From the NCBI GenBank assembly GCA_020638495.1, contig JACKIN010000013.1, positions 48,773-112,772 of the forward strand: a stretch of 64,000 nt of DNA, written 5' to 3'. The stretch's first letter is position 1, and each line of letters starts with the position of its first letter. Both the position numbers and the translations under genes were made by a program. Shown here in pieces: positions 63,125 through 64,000 of this stretch. The notes under the pieces are model-generated. The model was not told where the DNA came from and made no database searches. It was given only the letters and a program-made list of their open reading frames with translations. This DNA comes from Geminicoccaceae bacterium (GTDB lineage Bacteria; Pseudomonadota; Alphaproteobacteria; Geminicoccales; Geminicoccaceae).

Positions 63125-64000
63125 TCAGGAGCACGGCTGCTCGGCCGCATCCTCGCAGCGCCTGGTGCTCACCATGTCGAGCTCCTTCGCCAGCGCCCGA
63201 AGGGCCGTCCTGAGGCCTTCCTCCAGCACCGGATGGTAGAACGGCATCTCCAGCATGCGCGGCACGCTCAGCTCCTGCTGGCACGACCAGGCGAGGAGAT
63301 GCGCCATGTGCTCGACCTGCGGCCCGAGCATCTCCGCGCCGAGGAACGTGCCGCAGCCGCGCCTTGCGTAGAGGCGCACCAGCCCCTCGTTCTTGGCCAT
63401 CACCGTGGCCCGTCCCTGGTTGGCGAAGGAGACGGCACCGATGGCCACCTCGCCCTGGTCCAGATCGGCGAAACGCTGGCCGACGATCGCCATCTGCGGG
63501 TCGGTGAAGGCGATGGCGAGCGGGGCCCGGCGATTGTGCGCCTCCACCGCGGGGTAGAGCAGGGCATTGGCGCCGGCAATCCGCCCCTCGTCCGCCGCCT
63601 CGTGCAGCAGGCCGGTGCCGCCGGCAATGTCGCCCGCCATGAAGATCGGCAGGTCGCCGCACTGGGTGGTCCGGCGGTTCCACCCGGGGCGGCCCTTGTC
63701 GTCCAGCCGGAGGCCGGTCGCCTCGAGGCCCAGACCTGCGAGGTTCGGCCGTCGCCCGGCGGCGACCAGCACCGCGGCGAAGCGGCGAGCGTGGCGCTCG
63801 CCGTCGGCCGTCCGCCAGGTGAGCCGAAGGCCCGGGCCAGTCGCCTCGACGCCCTGCATCTCGGCCCCGAGGTGCAGCTCGAGCCCGGCGCCGAGCGTGG
63901 CCCGGGCGGCTTCCATGAGGTCCGGGTCAGAGAACGGCCCCAGATCGTCGAAGGGGTTGAAGAAGGCGACCTCGACACCGAGCTGCGCCATGGCCTGGCC
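63125..64000 (-). CDS. Dihydrolipoamide dehydrogenase/mercuric-reductase-family oxidoreductase, C-terminal part
   Basis: About 292 residues are present; the N-terminal FAD domain and redox disulfide lie past the right edge. Visible are the NAD-domain start (LGVEVAFFNPFDDLG), the second FAD contact IFMAGDIAGGTGLLHEAADEG, the dimerisation domain beginning PLAIAFTDPQMAIVG, and the active-site base HPVLEEGL, all family features. The final residues EDAAEQPCS are unremarkable. The closest resemblance is to the soluble pyridine-nucleotide-disulfide oxidoreductases often labelled dihydrolipoyl dehydrogenase. Confidence 0.9.
   Translation of the reverse strand, partial: GQAMAQLGVEVAFFNPFDDLGPFSDPDLMEAARATLGAGLELHLGAEMQGVEATGPGLRLTWRTADGERHARRFAAVLVAAGRRPNLAGLGLEATGLRLDDKGRPGWNRRTTQCGDLPIFMAGDIAGGTGLLHEAADEGRIAGANALLYPAVEAHNRRAPLAIAFTDPQMAIVGQRFADLDQGEVAIGAVSFANQGRATVMAKNEGLVRLYARRGCGTFLGAEMLGPQVEHMAHLLAWSCQQELSVPRMLEMPFYHPVLEEGLRTALRALAKELDMVSTRRCEDAAEQPCS

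Overview
The window is about 69% G+C by eye, densely coded on both strands, with many ATGA and GTGA stop/start overlaps and occasional GTG or TTG starts. The gene content (class III cyclase/TPR regulators, TAXI-type TRAP transporter, glutathione-dependent formaldehyde oxidation, DUF3141 protein, dimethylglycine-dehydrogenase-like FAD/GcvT fusion, mitochondrial-type cytochrome c, a BchJ-like protein beside a type I isopentenyl diphosphate isomerase) points to an alphaproteobacterium. A member of Rhodospirillales or Geminicoccales, possibly from a phototrophic lineage, is my best guess. That placement is inference from content, not from a marker gene. I saw no rRNA, tRNA, insertion sequence or CRISPR array.

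Layout. 0-1.8 kb: start of a GMC oxidoreductase running off the left edge, then two lipoproteins, the first behind a perfect FNR/FixK-type box. 1.9-7.6 kb: a TetR regulator, a divergent aldo/keto reductase, and a four-gene run (acyl-CoA dehydrogenase, DUF993 protein, xylose-isomerase-like TIM barrel, DsbA/FrnE-like protein); related TAACCG-centred sites sit in front of three transcription units. 7.6-14 kb: a cyclase-TolB-TPR protein, NADP-glutamate dehydrogenase and a polar amino-acid ABC transporter. 14.03-14.66 kb: a non-coding stretch with a regular array of 19-bp palindromes at 32-bp spacing followed by 21-bp tandem repeats, in front of an uncharacterised gene. 15.4-20.7 kb: formaldehyde oxidation pair (S-(hydroxymethyl)glutathione dehydrogenase, S-formylglutathione hydrolase) and a TAXI TRAP transporter. 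20.7-24.8 kb: dihydropyrimidinase, flavin reductase, cytochrome c, idi and a bchJ-like gene. 25.6-36.6 kb: glycosyltransferase, iron-type ABC transporter with a PP2C-like protein, a 1101-residue HTH-cyclase-AAA-TPR regulator and a BBE-type FAD oxidoreductase.

36.7-43.8 kb is mixed. Remains of two ABC import systems (a sugar type with an amidohydrolase, and a glycine-betaine type) carry stops, frameshifts and internal deletions, and they flank intact genes for an M81 metallopeptidase, a SelA-like PLP enzyme and a 3-hydroxyisobutyrate-dehydrogenase-like enzyme. 43.8-51.7 kb: a small-molecule kinase, an 814-residue dimethylglycine/sarcosine dehydrogenase-like protein and a complete spermidine/putrescine-type ABC transporter, together suggesting uptake and breakdown of N-methylated or other amines. 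51.9-57.8 kb: a DUF3141 protein with a PHA-synthase-like Cys nucleophile, then pqiABC. 57.9-64 kb: a D-2-hydroxyacid dehydrogenase, a translationally coupled four-gene cluster (response regulator, YaiO-like outer-membrane protein, HEAT-repeat membrane protein, processive-type GT2) that looks like an exopolysaccharide module, and the C-terminal part of a dihydrolipoamide-dehydrogenase-family enzyme cut by the right edge.
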